A DNA stretch of 64,000 bases from Pseudomonas sp. GM74 (GCF_000282455.1 NZ_AKJG01000003.1:1-64000), one strand, 5' to 3'; positions 26,880-35,741 are shown, counted from the first letter of the stretch. Notes: generated by a model not told the origin, from the letters alone. Program-made: numbers and translations.

Positions 26880-27138
26880 CAAAGGCTTCGCTTCACCGAA
26901 TGCACCACAACCGTGCAGACGGACGGCACTGTCATCGGTATAGTGCCGCCCCTCTTCGCATGAGCGGTCGGCGGTAGCGAGGCCTCAACCCATGCGAAAC
27001 CCGAACTAATAACAAACCCGCGATATGAAACCGGGACGAACGTCGACCCGCCTGTTGTGCCGTGCGCCAGCGGGTGTAACTCGATGTGTCCGTCCGGCCA
27101 GCATTGTTGCTTACACAAAAAACAGCGAGGAATAATCC
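26880..27138 (+). promoter_or_regulatory. Long, hairpin-rich leader of the symporter gene
   Basis: About 260 bases without a gene. It can form several stems: GGCACT/AGTGCC (about 26926-26948), CGCATG/CATGCG (about 26957-26996) and ACCCGCC/GCGGGTG-like pairing (about 27044-27077), before an AGCGAGGAA ribosome site. It does not show the glycine-riboswitch core (GGAGAG, GAAGGGGCAA). It may be a structured 5' UTR; no known family is recognised. Confidence 0.4.
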
Positions 27139-28587
27139 ATGCTCGAAGTCATTAACGACTTCCTCTCAGGGAAAGTACTGATCGTGCTCATTGTCGGGCT
27201 CGGTAGCTACTTCACGATCCGCTCGCGTTTCGTTCAATTGCGTCACTTCTTCCACATGTTCGCGGTGTTCCGCGACAGCCTCAAAAGCAGCGCCGGGCAA
27301 CTCAGTTCGTTCCAGGCCCTGATGCTCAGCCTCGCCGGCCGCGTCGGTGCGGGCAACATTGCCGGTGTCGGCATCGCCGTGACACTCGGTGGGCCTGGCG
27401 CGGTGTTCTGGATGTGGGTGACCGCACTGGTCGGCATGTCCAGCAGCTTCTTCGAATGCTCCCTCGGTCAGCTGTACAAACGCACCGACTCCGACGGCAC
27501 CTTCCGGGGCGGCCCGTCCTACTACATCCAGCACGGTCTGCAGAAACGTTGGCTGGGCATGCTCATGGCGTTCCTGTTGCTGGTGACGTTCGGCTTCGCC
27601 TTCAACGGCCTGCAAGCCCACGCCGTGACGCACTCGCTGAACAACGCGTTCGGCCTCGACACCACTTACACCGGCATCGGCCTGGCCGTACTGCTCGGCC
27701 TCGTATTCATCGGCGGGATCAAGCGCATCGCCAAGGTCGCCGACCTGCTGGTGCCGGTGAAAACCCTGGTGTACATCGGCGTGACCATCTACGTGATCGT
27801 GCTGCAGTTCGACCAGGTGCCGGGCATGCTGATGACCATTGTCAAGAGCGCCTTCGGTCTGGACCAGGCCTTCGGCGGCCTGATCGGCAGCGCCATCGTC
27901 ATGGGCGTGAAGCGTGGCGTATTCGCCAACGAAGCCGGCCTGGGCAGCGCGCCGAACGTGGCGGCGGTTGCGGCGGTCGAGCACCCGGTGGCACAAGGTG
28001 TGGTCCAGGCGTTCAGCGTGTTCCTCGATACCTTCGTGATTTGCACCTGCACCGCGCTACTGATCCTGCTTTCCGGTTTCTACACCCCGGGCTTCGAAGG
28101 CGACGGCATTGCCCTGACCCAGAACTCGCTTGCCGCCGTGGTCGGTGACTGGGGACGGATGTTCATCTCCGTGGCCCTGGCGTTGTTCGTGTTCACCTCG
28201 ATCCTCTACAACTACTACCTTGGCGAGAGCAACCTGCGCTTTTTGATCGGTGAAAACCGCAAGGCGCTGATGGGCTATCGCGCGCTGGTACTGGTGCTGA
28301 TTTTCTGGGGCGCCATCGAAAACCTCGGCACCGTATTTGCCTTCGCCGACATCACCATGACCATGCTCGCGTTCGTCAACCTGATCGCGCTGTTCCTGCT
28401 GTTCAAGGTCGGCATGCGCATCCTGCGTGACTACGATGACCAGCGCGCCGCTGGCATCAAGACGCCGGTGTTCGACTCCGCCAGGTTCCCGGACCTGGAC
28501 CTGGATCGCCAGGCGTGGCCGGCCAACCCGCCTGCCGCCGTTCAGAATCAGGCTGAGCCGCAAGGTGTGACCGCAGCGCAACGCTGA
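27139..28587 (+). CDS. Alanine/glycine:sodium symporter (AGCS family)
   Basis: A 482-residue inner-membrane symporter with about 11 helices. Family blocks are SLAGRVGAGNIAGVGIA (about 64-80), GGPGAVFWMW (about 84-93), FRGGPSYYIQHGL and NEAGLGSAPNVAAVA (about 272-286). It imports alanine or glycine with Na+. The start ATG has AGCGAGGAA upstream. The long leader suggests post-transcriptional control. aspA lies upstream and asparaginase downstream on the same strand. Confidence 0.93.
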   Translation: MLEVINDFLSGKVLIVLIVGLGSYFTIRSRFVQLRHFFHMFAVFRDSLKSSAGQLSSFQALMLSLAGRVGAGNIAGVGIAVTLGGPGAVFWMWVTALVGMSSSFFECSLGQLYKRTDSDGTFRGGPSYYIQHGLQKRWLGMLMAFLLLVTFGFAFNGLQAHAVTHSLNNAFGLDTTYTGIGLAVLLGLVFIGGIKRIAKVADLLVPVKTLVYIGVTIYVIVLQFDQVPGMLMTIVKSAFGLDQAFGGLIGSAIVMGVKRGVFANEAGLGSAPNVAAVAAVEHPVAQGVVQAFSVFLDTFVICTCTALLILLSGFYTPGFEGDGIALTQNSLAAVVGDWGRMFISVALALFVFTSILYNYYLGESNLRFLIGENRKALMGYRALVLVLIFWGAIENLGTVFAFADITMTMLAFVNLIALFLLFKVGMRILRDYDDQRAAGIKTPVFDSARFPDLDLDRQAWPANPPAAVQNQAEPQGVTAAQR

Positions 28588-28639
28588 TCGGTAAAAAGCG
28601 GGCGCATCCCTTGCGCCCGTCAGCTAGAGTGCGCAAATC

Positions 28640-28735
28640 CATTGTGGGAGCGGGCTTGCTCGCGAAGGCGGACGTTCAGCCAACACCTGTGTTGAATGTG
28701 CTGACCTCTTCGCGAGCAAGCCCGCTCCCACAATG
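28640..28735. repeat. REP palindrome (GAGCGGGCTTGCTCGCGAAG subtype)
   Basis: Perfect arms of 28 bases (CATTGTGGGAGCGGGCTTGC... and complement) around a 40-base loop, between symporter and asparaginase genes. Confidence 0.88.
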
Positions 28736-28760
28736 GCAGTCATTGTTTCGGAGAACTTCC

Positions 28761-29765
28761 ATGAATTCGTCGACCTACCCTGCCGCCCAGCACGTCATGG
28801 TGCTCTACACCGGCGGCACCATCGGCATGCAGGCCAGCGCCAACGGCCTGGCTCCGGCGTCCGGCTTCGAAGCGCGGATGCGCGACTATCTGCACAGCCA
28901 GCCTGAGCTGGTGGTGCCGCAATGGCGCTTCCGTGAAATGTCGCCGCTGATAGACAGCGCCAACATGACCCCGACGTACTGGCAGCAGTTGCGTGAGGCG
29001 GTGGTCGATGCGGTGGATGTTCAGGGCTGCGACAGCGTGCTGATCCTGCATGGCACCGACACTCTGGCCTACAGCGCCGCCGCCATGAGCTTCCAGTTGC
29101 TCGGACTGCATGCCCGGGTGTGCTTCACCGGCTCGATGCTGCCGGCCGGCGTCACCGATAGCGACGCCTGGGAAAACCTCGGCGGTGCGCTGGTTGCACT
29201 GGGCCAGGGCCTGGCGCCGGGTGTGCATCTGTACTTCCATGGCGAACTGCTGGACCCGACCCGTTGCGCCAAGGTTCGCAGTTTTGGTCGTCATCCATTC
29301 AAGCGACTGGAGCGTCAGGGTGGCGGTGTGAAAGCCTCTTCGCTGCCAACAGCGTTGAACTACAACCAAGTAAAACAACTGGCGAAGGTTGCCGTGTTGC
29401 CGCTGTTCCCTGGCATCGGTGCCGAGATCCTCGATGGCCTGCTCGACAGCGGCATTCAAGGTCTGGTGCTGGAGTGCTACGGCAGCGGCACCGGGCCGAG
29501 TGACAACCCAGAGTTCCTCGCCAGCCTCGGCCGTGCTCGGGATAACGGCGTGATGGTGGTCGCGGTGACGCAATGCCACGAAGGCGGGGTTGAACTGGAC
29601 GTCTATGAGGCAGGCAGTCGCTTGCGCGGTGTCGGTGTGCTCTCCGGTGGCGGCATGACCCGTGAAGCGGCATTTGGCAAGTTGCATGGGTTGTTGGGGG
29701 CGGGGCTTGAAACGGACGAAATCCGTCGACTTGTCGAACTCGACCTTTGCGGCGAACTGAGCTGA
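28761..29765 (+). CDS. L-asparaginase, type I-like
   Basis: A 334-residue asparaginase. The two catalytic threonine blocks are YTGGTIGM (residues 16-23) and LHGTDTLAYSAAAM (about 95-108). No signal peptide is seen, so it is cytoplasmic, as in AnsA-type enzymes. It gives aspartate and ammonia from asparagine; aspA upstream could use the aspartate. The ATG at 28761 (MNSSTYPAAQ) follows GGAGAA; the frame runs open upstream only through the REP element. Confidence 0.9.
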   Translation: MNSSTYPAAQHVMVLYTGGTIGMQASANGLAPASGFEARMRDYLHSQPELVVPQWRFREMSPLIDSANMTPTYWQQLREAVVDAVDVQGCDSVLILHGTDTLAYSAAAMSFQLLGLHARVCFTGSMLPAGVTDSDAWENLGGALVALGQGLAPGVHLYFHGELLDPTRCAKVRSFGRHPFKRLERQGGGVKASSLPTALNYNQVKQLAKVAVLPLFPGIGAEILDGLLDSGIQGLVLECYGSGTGPSDNPEFLASLGRARDNGVMVVAVTQCHEGGVELDVYEAGSRLRGVGVLSGGGMTREAAFGKLHGLLGAGLETDEIRRLVELDLCGELS

Positions 29766-29777
29766 CAAAACACAAAA

Positions 29778-29870
29778 CCTGTGGGAGCGGGCTTGCTCGC
29801 GAAGACGACGGCACATCCAGCAGTGATGTGACAGGACGACCGCTTTCGCGAGCAAGCCCGCTCCCACAGG
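29778..29870. repeat. REP palindrome (GAGCGGGCTTGCTCGCGAAG subtype)
   Basis: CCTGTGGGAGCGGGCTTGCT... and complement around a loop, after the asparaginase gene. Confidence 0.88.
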
Positions 29871-29925
29871 GGTCATCGGCACACAACTTGCTCCGCATTC
29901 CAGCATCCCAAGGCTGGAAGTCCTC

Positions 29926-30924
29926 ATGCTCCACTCCCACCTCACCACCCTCAACGCGGTCTCCCTGGTACTCGATGCCTTCAAGGCACAAGGCTTGTCC
30001 AGCGAAGCGCTACTGGCCGGCAGCGGCATCAGTGCGGCGGATCTGAACCGGGCCGACACGCGCATCACCACCAATCAAGAGATGCAGGTCTGTGCCAACG
30101 CCGTTGCCCTCAAGCGTGACATCGGCCTGGAACTGGGTCGGCGGATGCACGTTTCCTGCTACGGCATGCTCGGTTACGCACTGCTCACCAGTGCCACCTT
30201 CGGTGACGCATTGCGGCTGGCGATACGCTATCCGGCGCTGCTGGGAACACTTTTCGAGTTGAGTCTTGAAGACGATGGCGAGCGCATCTGGTTCGCCGCC
30301 GCCGATTACCGCGAGAGCCCGGCCATGGCGGTGTTCAACGCCGAGTTCTGCCTGGTGTCGCTGAAAGTCACTTGCGACGACCTGCTTGGCCATCCTCTGC
30401 CCTTGCTCGGCGCACGCTTCGAACATGCCGCGCCCGACTACGAAGCGACCTACGCCGAACACTTCAACTGCCCGTTGCACTTCGGCGCGCGGAACAACGC
30501 CTTCGCCTTCGACAAGCGCTGGCTCGACCAGCCACTGCCGCTGGCCGATGTCATCACCCATCAAGCCATGGCCGAACGCTGCCGCAAACAGAACCTCGAA
30601 TTCACCGGGCGCCAGGCCTGGCTGGGACGGATCCGCCAATTGCTCAGCGCGCAATTGAATGCGGCGCCCGGGCTGGAGGGGCTGGCCGGGCAAATGAACT
30701 GTTCGGCGCGGACCTTGCGCCGGCATCTCAAGGACATGGGTTGCAGCTATCAGGAGCTGCTCGACGAATTGCGCTTTGAGCAGGCCAAGCAAATGCTTTG
30801 CGAGGATCAATTGCCGATCTATCAGATTGCCGAGGCGCTGGGCTTCAGCGAGACCGCGAGTTTTCGCCATGCGTTCGTGCGCTGGAGTGGTGTCGCGCCG
30901 AGTCAGTTCAGGCCACACGGCTAA
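29926..30924 (+). CDS. AraC-family regulator with N-terminal ligand domain
   Basis: A 332-residue regulator. Residues 15-200 match the AraC-binding-like domain of the OruR/ArgR-like group (ALLAGSGISAADL, YGMLGYALLTSATFGDAL). The C-terminal pair of HTH motifs is at about 230-330 (LAGQMNCSARTLRRHLKDMG and IAEALGFSETASFRHAFVRW, ending GVAPSQFR). The ligand is unknown. It lies upstream of acetylpolyamine amidohydrolase and a polyamine-binding protein on the same strand, with a REP element between, so control of these genes is plausible but not shown. Confidence 0.87.
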   Translation: MLHSHLTTLNAVSLVLDAFKAQGLSSEALLAGSGISAADLNRADTRITTNQEMQVCANAVALKRDIGLELGRRMHVSCYGMLGYALLTSATFGDALRLAIRYPALLGTLFELSLEDDGERIWFAAADYRESPAMAVFNAEFCLVSLKVTCDDLLGHPLPLLGARFEHAAPDYEATYAEHFNCPLHFGARNNAFAFDKRWLDQPLPLADVITHQAMAERCRKQNLEFTGRQAWLGRIRQLLSAQLNAAPGLEGLAGQMNCSARTLRRHLKDMGCSYQELLDELRFEQAKQMLCEDQLPIYQIAEALGFSETASFRHAFVRWSGVAPSQFRPHG

Positions 30925-30925
30925 C

Positions 30926-31021
30926 CCTGTGGGAGCGGGCTTGCCCGCGAAGAGGCCAGTACAACCGATACATCTCCATTGGCTGGAACACCGCTTTCGC
31001 GGGCAAGCCCGCTCCCACAGG
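30926..31021. repeat. REP palindrome (GAGCGGGCTTGCCCGCGAAG subtype)
   Basis: CCTGTGGGAGCGGGCTTGCC... and complement; the core has CCCGCGA instead of CTCGCGA, compensated in both arms. Confidence 0.88.
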
Positions 31022-31188
31022 TTTAACATTTCATGCACTCACCTGAAACTCAGCCGTGCAAGTAAGGGGCGAATTTCGGTCAAAAGTTTTGGCCATATCG
31101 ATCCCCTTTTGGCCTTTCCTGCCGTTCTCCGAAATCGTCCGTGCCGCAAGACTGTGTTCAACCGAATCAGCCTGCGGAGAACAACAAA

Positions 31189-32220
31189 ATGCTGACGATC
31201 TACTCGAACGATCACCACCTGCACCACGGCCGTTGTGAATTGATAGACGGGCAACTCAAGCCCTGCTTCGAAATGCCTTCACGTGCCGATCACGTGCTGG
31301 CACGGGTGCAAAATCAAAATCTCGGCCCTGTCGAAGCGCCGAAGGATTTCGGCCTCGGACCGATCGAACGCATCCACAGCCGCGACTACCTCGACTTCTT
31401 CAAGGGTGCCTGGGCACGCTGGACCGAATTCAACACCGACGGTGACCTGCTGCCCTACACCTGGCCTGCACGCACCTTGCGTGCGATCAAACCGACCAGC
31501 CTTCACGGCCAGCTCGGCTATTACAGCTTCGACGGCGGCGCCCCGATCACCGCCGGCACCTGGCAAGCGGCGTACAGCGCAGCACAAGTTGCGCTCACCG
31601 CCCAAGCTGAAATCCAGCGCGGCGCCCGTTCCGCTTTCGCCCTATGCCGTCCACCGGGACACCACGCCGCCAGCGATTTGATGGGAGGTTATTGCTACCT
31701 CAACAACGCGGCCATTGCCGCCCAGGCCTTCCTTGATCAGGGCCACAAGAAGGTTGCGATCCTCGACGTCGATTACCACCATGGCAACGGCACCCAGTCG
31801 ATTTTCTACGAACGCAGCGACGTGCTGTTCACTTCGATCCATGGCCACCCGGAAGCCGAGTTTCCGTTCTTCCTCGGCTATGAAGACGAATTGGGCGAGG
31901 GCCCCGGCGAGGGCTTCAACTTCAACTATCCTCTGGCCGCAGGTTCGGGCTGGGACACCTGGAGCGCAGCGCTGGAACAGGCCTGCAAAGAGATCGAAAA
32001 CTACGGCGCCGACATCGTCGTGGTCTCCTTGGGAGTCGACACGTTCAAGGACGATCCGATCTCGCAATTCAAACTCGACAGCCCGGATTACCTGGCCATG
32101 GGCAAGCGCATTGCGGCTCTCGGCAAACCGACGCTGTTCGTGATGGAAGGCGGCTATGCGGTAGAAGAAATCGGCATCAACGCCGTGAACGTTCTCGAAG
32201 GTTTCGAAAGCGCCCAATGA
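31189..32220 (+). CDS. aphA: Acetylpolyamine amidohydrolase (class II HDAC-like)
   Basis: A 343-residue zinc hydrolase of the histone-deacetylase fold. Active-site parts are CRPPGHHA (tandem His, about 155-162), the zinc ligands in DVDYHHGNGT (about 191-200), the third zinc Asp in SLGVDTFKDD, and the transition-state Tyr in EGGYAVEE. Its start, MLTIYSNDHHLHHGR, is as in Pseudomonas acetylpolyamine amidohydrolases, which release acetate from acetylputrescine and acetylcadaverine. The ATG at 31189 follows CGGAGA. A polyamine-type binding protein gene begins 12 bases downstream, which supports the substrate. Confidence 0.9.
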   Translation: MLTIYSNDHHLHHGRCELIDGQLKPCFEMPSRADHVLARVQNQNLGPVEAPKDFGLGPIERIHSRDYLDFFKGAWARWTEFNTDGDLLPYTWPARTLRAIKPTSLHGQLGYYSFDGGAPITAGTWQAAYSAAQVALTAQAEIQRGARSAFALCRPPGHHAASDLMGGYCYLNNAAIAAQAFLDQGHKKVAILDVDYHHGNGTQSIFYERSDVLFTSIHGHPEAEFPFFLGYEDELGEGPGEGFNFNYPLAAGSGWDTWSAALEQACKEIENYGADIVVVSLGVDTFKDDPISQFKLDSPDYLAMGKRIAALGKPTLFVMEGGYAVEEIGINAVNVLEGFESAQ

Positions 32221-32232
32221 GGAATTAGAACA

Positions 32233-33333
32233 ATGACAAGACTCAAGCGTTTGATCGTTCCTGCCCTGGGCGCCCTGGTGCTCAGTGGCGTTGCCCATGC
32301 TGAAGAACGAACGTTGCGTGTCTACAACTGGTTCGACTACATCACCCCCAAGGCTCTGGAAGACTTCAAGGCCCAGAACAGCCAGACCAAGCTGGTCTAC
32401 GACATTTTCGACACCAACGAAGCACTGGAAGCCAAGTTGCTGACCGGCAACTCCGGCTACGACGTGGTGGTGCCGTCCAACGTGTTCCTCGCCAAGCAGA
32501 TCGAAGCCGGCGTGTTCCAGCCACTGGACCGCAGCAAGTTGCCGAACTGGAACCACCTCGATCCCAAGCTGATGAAGCTGATCGAGGCCAACGACCCGGG
32601 CAACAAGTTCGCCGTGCCTTACATGTACGGGACCATCCTGATCGGCTTCAACCCGGACAAGGTCAAGGCCGTGCTCGGCGACAACGCGCCAGTGGACAGC
32701 TGGGACCTGATCTTCAAGGTAGAGAACATCAGCAAGCTCAAGCAGTGCGGCGTCGCCCTGCTCGACTCGCCCTCGGAGATCTTGCCGCTGGCTCTGCAAC
32801 ACCTCGGCCTGGACCCCAACAGCAAAAAGCCTGCGGACTACGACAAGGCTGAAGCGCTGCTGATGAAGATCCGCCCGTACATCACCTACTTCCACTCATC
32901 GAAGTACATGGCCGATATCGCCAACGGTGACATCTGCGTCGCGGTCGGTTATTCCGGCAGCTTCTCGCAAGCCGCCAACCGGGCCAAGGAAGCCAAGAAC
33001 GGTGTGGTCGTCGACATGCGTTTGCCGAAGGAAGGCGCGCCGATCTGGTTCGACATGCTGGCAATTCCGAAGGGGGCGAAAAACCCCGAAGACGCCTACA
33101 CCTTCATCAACTACCTGCTGCAGCCGCAAGTGATTGCACCGGTCAGTGACTTTGTCGGTTACCCGAACCCGAACAAGGACGCCACGGAACTGGTCGACCC
33201 GGCGATCCGCAACAACCCCAACCTGTACCCGACCGATGCGGCGATGGGCACGCTCTACACCCTGCAACCGCTGCCGCGCGATGCCGAACGTGCACGGACC
33301 CGGGCCTGGACCAAGATCAAGTCCGGGACTTGA
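32233..33333 (+). CDS. Polyamine ABC transporter substrate-binding protein (PotF/SpuD-like)
   Basis: A 366-residue periplasmic binding protein. The signal peptide is about 1-23 (SGVAHA-EER). LRVYNWFDYITPKAL (about 28-42), YDVVVPSN and VPYMYGTILIGFN are PotF/PotD-type blocks around the polyamine site, with aromatic and acidic residues kept. No permease or ATPase genes follow, so it must use a transporter coded elsewhere. It is in an operon with the acetylpolyamine amidohydrolase, suggesting capture of acetylated or free diamines. A fragment similar to its residues 310-330 recurs at 34105-34157. Confidence 0.92.
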   Translation: MTRLKRLIVPALGALVLSGVAHAEERTLRVYNWFDYITPKALEDFKAQNSQTKLVYDIFDTNEALEAKLLTGNSGYDVVVPSNVFLAKQIEAGVFQPLDRSKLPNWNHLDPKLMKLIEANDPGNKFAVPYMYGTILIGFNPDKVKAVLGDNAPVDSWDLIFKVENISKLKQCGVALLDSPSEILPLALQHLGLDPNSKKPADYDKAEALLMKIRPYITYFHSSKYMADIANGDICVAVGYSGSFSQAANRAKEAKNGVVVDMRLPKEGAPIWFDMLAIPKGAKNPEDAYTFINYLLQPQVIAPVSDFVGYPNPNKDATELVDPAIRNNPNLYPTDAAMGTLYTLQPLPRDAERARTRAWTKIKSGT

Positions 33334-33340
33334 GATCAGA

Positions 33341-33372
33341 AAAACCTCCTGCCGTTGTTGGCAGGAGGTTTT
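33341..33372. terminator. Bidirectional terminator
   Basis: AAAACCTCCTGCC-GTTGTT-GGCAGGAGGTTTT, between the convergent binding-protein and unknown genes; usable from both directions. Confidence 0.92.
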
Positions 33373-33383
33373 ATTGTTAAAAC

Positions 33384-33842
33384 TCAGGAAAGTTGTTGCA
33401 AATTTGTCACTTTGAAAGTTGCTTCAATTTCTTTGTAAGGCGATTCGTCAATCAATGTCACATTGAAAGAACCAGAGAACTCCTGTCGATTACCTTCACC
33501 ACAAATATGAGCTCGACCAGACTCAGCAGGATACTCCAGAGTCGGCTCCCCGGCTTTTTCTATTATATAACCAATGGTGACTTTTCCATCGAGACTGACA
33601 TCATACTCGCCGTCACCAAGATCGTCATCGGCCGCCACGGATATATATCGCCGATTATTTCCCTCATTAATGACCCCCACCACAATTTTGACACCAAAAC
33701 TGATAAAACCTTGAACGTCGTCGGCGGTAAAGGCAACACCGTCAATCGATGCAGTGAAGTAGTCGTCCTTTACCTGCCGCAGGCCTTGGCACCTCGTTGC
33801 TTCCAGCGCTGCCTTCAGACACTTTGCGTGTAAGTGTTTCAT
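33384..33842 (-). CDS. Unknown protein in an AT-rich insert
   Basis: A 152-residue protein that I do not recognise. It begins MKHLHAKCLKAALEATRCQG (start at 33842 behind AAGGAA), is acidic (AADDDLGDGEYDV), and appears beta-rich in its second half. There is no signal peptide or membrane helix. Base composition is clearly more AT-rich than its neighbours and codon use differs, which points to recent acquisition. It lies between the bidirectional terminator and an AT-rich gap containing a relic of a polyamine-binding-protein gene. Confidence 0.65.
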   Translation of the reverse strand: MKHLHAKCLKAALEATRCQGLRQVKDDYFTASIDGVAFTADDVQGFISFGVKIVVGVINEGNNRRYISVAADDDLGDGEYDVSLDGKVTIGYIIEKAGEPTLEYPAESGRAHICGEGNRQEFSGSFNVTLIDESPYKEIEATFKVTNLQQLS

Positions 33843-34104
33843 AGAGTATTCCTTGATGAGTCCAAGCAAAAAATGCTCGAATTCAGGTCATGACTTCATA
33901 GGGTCGAATGATAAAAATCTTATAAAACGGCAATAAGAATACACGACAGCAATTATCGATTTCGCAAGCGCACACACTTCCTCCGTTACGCACCAATTAT
34001 TTATGCGCATTGACGTGCTCGGTCAACCCTGAAAGTGTTTCATATAAATTTGTTACAACTAATACTTCGATATTTAACTATATAACCTGGCTACAACGTG
34101 GAGG
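33843..34104. other. AT-rich gap, no gene
   Basis: This stretch is rich in A and T compared with the rest of the window. It must contain the promoter of the unknown gene on the minus strand. I see no convincing gene, repeat or RNA in it; it looks like acquired or decaying DNA. Confidence 0.5.
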
Positions 34105-34170
34105 GTTACCTGCCCCGAAAAAAGAGGCCACGGAACTGGTCGACCCGGCAATCCGCAGTCCGCGTCGTTA
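34105..34170 (+). pseudogene. Relic of a second PotF-like gene
   Basis: The + strand reads GLPAPKKEATELVDPAIRSP, matching VGYPNPNKDATELVDPAIRN near the C-terminus of the binding protein at 32233-33333. At base level 34127-34157 matches 33181-33211 with one mismatch, and similarity reaches back to about 34105. No other part of the gene remains upstream or downstream. It is a decayed or partly duplicated copy. Confidence 0.75.
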
Positions 34171-34187
34171 TGTAAACCTCGCGCGCT

Positions 34188-35741
34188 TCAGTCCGCACGC
34201 CACACCGCCCGCAACCGTTGCAATGCCGCCTCGATCGCCTTTTCGGGCACCGCGGCAAAACCCAGCACCAGACCGGCGCGTTGATCCATCGGGGTTGCGG
34301 ACTCCGGCAGCCAGTAACCGCTCAAGCCGTTGACCTCGACATCGACACTGCCCGCCAACTCAATCAACTCACGTTCACGTTCCACGCTGTCGACCAGTAC
34401 TGTCATGTGCAACCCCGCGGCAACAGTGGGCAACTTGCCGATACCCGGAATATCCATAGGCCAACCATTGAGCAAGGCATTGCGCCGACTCAGCGCCGCC
34501 CGCCGCATGCGCCGGATGTGGCGCTGGAAATGCCCGGTCGCCATGAACTCGGCCATCACCGCCTGGGTGCTGACTTCAGAATGCCGTACGTCCACCGCGC
34601 GTCGTTGCGCAAAGACCTGCACCAGCCCCGGTGGCAGCACCAGATAACCGAGACGCAATGCCGGAAACGCGACCTTGCCGAACGTGCCGACATACAACAC
34701 CCGCCCGTGACGATCGAGCGCAGCCAAAGGTGCCAGTGGCGCGCCGCTGTATCGGTACTCGCCATCATAGTCATCCTCGACGATCCAGCCTTGGGTGCGC
34801 TCGGCCCAGGCCAGCAACTCCAGGCGCCGCGCCAGGCTCATGACCACGCCGGTGGGATACTGATGTGACGGTGTGACATAGGTCAGCCGACAATCATCGA
34901 GCCCTGTCAGTTCGCTGCAATTGATGCCCTCGCTGTCCACTGCCACCCCGTGCAGTCGCGCCCCCGCCACGGCGAACGCATGCCCTGCCGCCCGATACCC
35001 CGGGTTTTCAATCGCCACACCGTCGCCCGGCTCCACCAGCAGCTGTGCACAAAGGCTGATTCCCTGCTGTGCGCCACTGGTGATCACAATTTGTTCAGCT
35101 GTGCACTGCATGCCCCGCGAGCTGCGTAGATACGCCGCGATCATCCCCCGCAAGCGCGCATCGCCTGCCGGGTCGCCGTAGCACAACTGCTGGAAATCCG
35201 GTTTACGCCAGAAAGCCGCATTCAGCTTGGCCCAGACCTCGAACGGAAACAGATCGAATGCCGGAACACCGACCCGAAAAGCCCTGGGCGGACCACTGGG
35301 CGGCATGGGTAAATGGTTCTTTTCAACGCGGGCCAAGGCGTCCCTGTGGGTAACTTTGCTGGATGAATCCACAGGCAAATCAAGCCAATTTGTGGATAAA
35401 GCTGTGGGTAAGCCTGTTGAAAACCCTGTGGATACTTTTGTGGATAGTTTTTTTGCCGGCAAGGTTGCCTGGGGTAATTGCGCAACGTAAGTCCCGTCGC
35501 CTACCCGTCCTTCGATAAACCCTTCGGCGTACAGCTGATCGTAGGCACGCACCACGCTGTTTCGGGAAATCGCCAGCGCGGCAGCCAGATCACGACTGGC
35601 CGGCAGACGCGTGCCGCTGGCCAGTCGCCCGTCCAGAACGCGTGCGCGCAATGCCTGGTAGAGCTGACGACTCAGCCCCTGACGACGATCAAGCTCGATA
35701 CCCGCCGGGTTGAAGGTCAAGGACAGTGGTTCGCTAGTCAT
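34188..35741 (-). CDS. MocR-type regulator (GntR HTH fused to aminotransferase domain)
   Basis: A 517-residue fusion. The N-terminal GntR winged HTH (about 15-90: LYQALRARVLDGRLASGTRL, ASRDLAAALAISRNSVVRAY) is joined by a linker (about 91-150) to a fold-type I aminotransferase domain (about 155-510) with the PLP-lysine segment YVGTFGKVAFPALRLGY. MocR proteins sense PLP or amine ligands, PdxR being an example. It is divergent from a PaiB-type gene, the likely target. The linker is unusual: repeated (L/V)-S-T units encoded by DnaA-box-like nonamers. Confidence 0.9.
   Translation of the reverse strand: MTSEPLSLTFNPAGIELDRRQGLSRQLYQALRARVLDGRLASGTRLPASRDLAAALAISRNSVVRAYDQLYAEGFIEGRVGDGTYVAQLPQATLPAKKLSTKVSTGFSTGLPTALSTNWLDLPVDSSSKVTHRDALARVEKNHLPMPPSGPPRAFRVGVPAFDLFPFEVWAKLNAAFWRKPDFQQLCYGDPAGDARLRGMIAAYLRSSRGMQCTAEQIVITSGAQQGISLCAQLLVEPGDGVAIENPGYRAAGHAFAVAGARLHGVAVDSEGINCSELTGLDDCRLTYVTPSHQYPTGVVMSLARRLELLAWAERTQGWIVEDDYDGEYRYSGAPLAPLAALDRHGRVLYVGTFGKVAFPALRLGYLVLPPGLVQVFAQRRAVDVRHSEVSTQAVMAEFMATGHFQRHIRRMRRAALSRRNALLNGWPMDIPGIGKLPTVAAGLHMTVLVDSVERERELIELAGSVDVEVNGLSGYWLPESATPMDQRAGLVLGFAAVPEKAIEAALQRLRAVWRAD
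35345..35447. repeat. Cluster of DnaA-box-like nonamers in the mocR linker
   Basis: Within 103 bases there are TGTGGGTAA (35345-35353), TGTGGATAA (35391-35399, a perfect DnaA box), TGTGGGTAA (35403-35411), TGTGGATAC (35427-35435) and TGTGGATAG (35439-35447), all in one orientation, plus an inverted GAATCCACA (35365-35373). Confidence 0.8.

Noticed and set aside
26880..27138. A glycine riboswitch before the symporter
   Set aside because: The conserved glycine-riboswitch core words were not found; only generic stems are visible.
23977..31021. The regularly recurring palindromes as a CRISPR-like array
   Set aside because: Copies are separated by whole genes, have paired inverted arms and no short uniform spacers, and no cas genes are present. 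They are REP elements.
33181..34157. The 31-base repeat as attachment sites of a mobile element
   Set aside because: There is no integrase or transposase between the copies, and the repeat lies in coding sequence with a wider diverged similarity, so duplication of a gene fragment explains it better.
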